Part shown: piece after piece, positions 15,711 to 15,855 of the stretch
How positions within the stretch are numbered: position 1 is the first letter of the stretch
How the letters are laid out: every line of letters begins with the position of its first letter
Source of the DNA: Deltaproteobacteria bacterium
GTDB taxonomy: Bacteria > Desulfobacterota > Desulfobulbia > Desulfobulbales > Desulfobulbaceae
NCBI GenBank assembly: GCA_024277485.1
Contig: JAJRVA010000111.1
Coordinates: 1-15,855 of the forward strand
Reading direction: 5' to 3'
DNA length: 15,855 bases
Notes under the pieces: model-generated
The model's input: the letters and a program-made list of their open reading frames with translations, nothing else
Told to the model about the DNA's origin: nothing
Database searches by the model: none
Program-made: the position numbers and the translations under genes

Positions 15711-15855
15711 CGCCCCACGACCCCGCGTCTTCCCCGGCAAGGCGGTACGATTTCACAGCGTCAAGCCGGTCCAGAATGCTGTGCACTGTCCGGCGGAGAT
15801 TGCCCATGCCCTTGCCGTGGATTATCCGGACCTGGAAGATTTGCCTGCTCCGGCA
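15649..15855 (-). CDS. Smr-domain protein (MutS2-like), C-terminal end only
   Basis: The minus strand is open from the right edge (reading frame begins at 15855) to a TGA at 15649-15651, giving the last 68 residues of a protein. The stretch [20 protein letters not shown] followed later by [11 protein letters not shown] is the hallmark of an Smr domain: the HGKGxGxLR loop carries the nuclease-associated residues, and the final GAT-x-V strand closes the fold. Smr domains end MutS2 (recombination and ribosome-rescue factor) and also occur in small stand-alone proteins. The LRRTV continuation and the position at the C-terminus fit MutS2 better, but the rest lies outside the window. The usual Gly-Gly before x-GAT is Gly-Ser here. 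The end overlaps the convergent gene by 62 bases; about 17 residues follow the conserved domain. Confidence 0.83.
   Translation of the reverse strand, partial: CRSRQIFQVRIIHGKGMGNLRRTVHSILDRLDAVKSYRLAGEDAGSWGATLVLLQDLQAARTERQADG

Overview
The window looks like a chromosomal segment from a Gram-negative bacterium, most likely a Desulfobacterota (deltaproteobacterial sulfate-reducer type, possibly Desulfobulbales). This placement rests on the overall flavour of the proteins and on a small protein at 11674-12078 that I remember from such genomes. It is an inference, not a search result. The sequence is moderately GC-rich and gene-dense. There are no rRNA, tRNA, CRISPR or insertion-sequence signatures. 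No gene-free stretch exceeds 300 bases; the longest is the divergent gap at about 6042-6316.

Region 1 (1-6041, minus strand) is a chemosensory operon. In transcription order it encodes a four-domain CheB-like protein (REC - DUF4388/PATAN - REC - methylesterase-like), a large chemoreceptor with two CZB-like repeats in its predicted periplasmic part, CheW, and the N-terminal part of CheA, which runs off the left edge. Neither CheR nor a stand-alone CheY is visible. The CheB-like protein has alanine where the catalytic serine should be.

Region 2 (6317-7672, plus strand) is transcribed divergently from that operon. It encodes a second DUF4388 - REC - CheB-like protein with an even more eroded methylesterase domain. 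The two proteins share the core order DUF4388-REC-CheB-like and probably arose by duplication. This pair, placed back to back around one control region, is the most unusual part of the window: it suggests a chemosensory output or adaptation module in which CheB has been turned into a non-catalytic protein.

Region 3 (7691-11562, minus strand) is a compact operon of a UvrD/PcrA-type helicase, FolC and a small HNH nuclease, ending tail to tail with region 2.

Region 4 (11674-15710, plus strand) is a run of tightly packed genes, probably one operon: a small conserved protein, a DUF401 membrane protein, NagZ (muropeptide recycling glycosidase), a protein with two TM2 domains, a DUF493/YbeD-like protein and an unrecognised helical protein. 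A near-consensus promoter precedes it. The last gene overlaps tail to tail, by about 62 bases, with the C-terminus of an Smr-domain (MutS2-like) protein that enters from the right edge on the minus strand.
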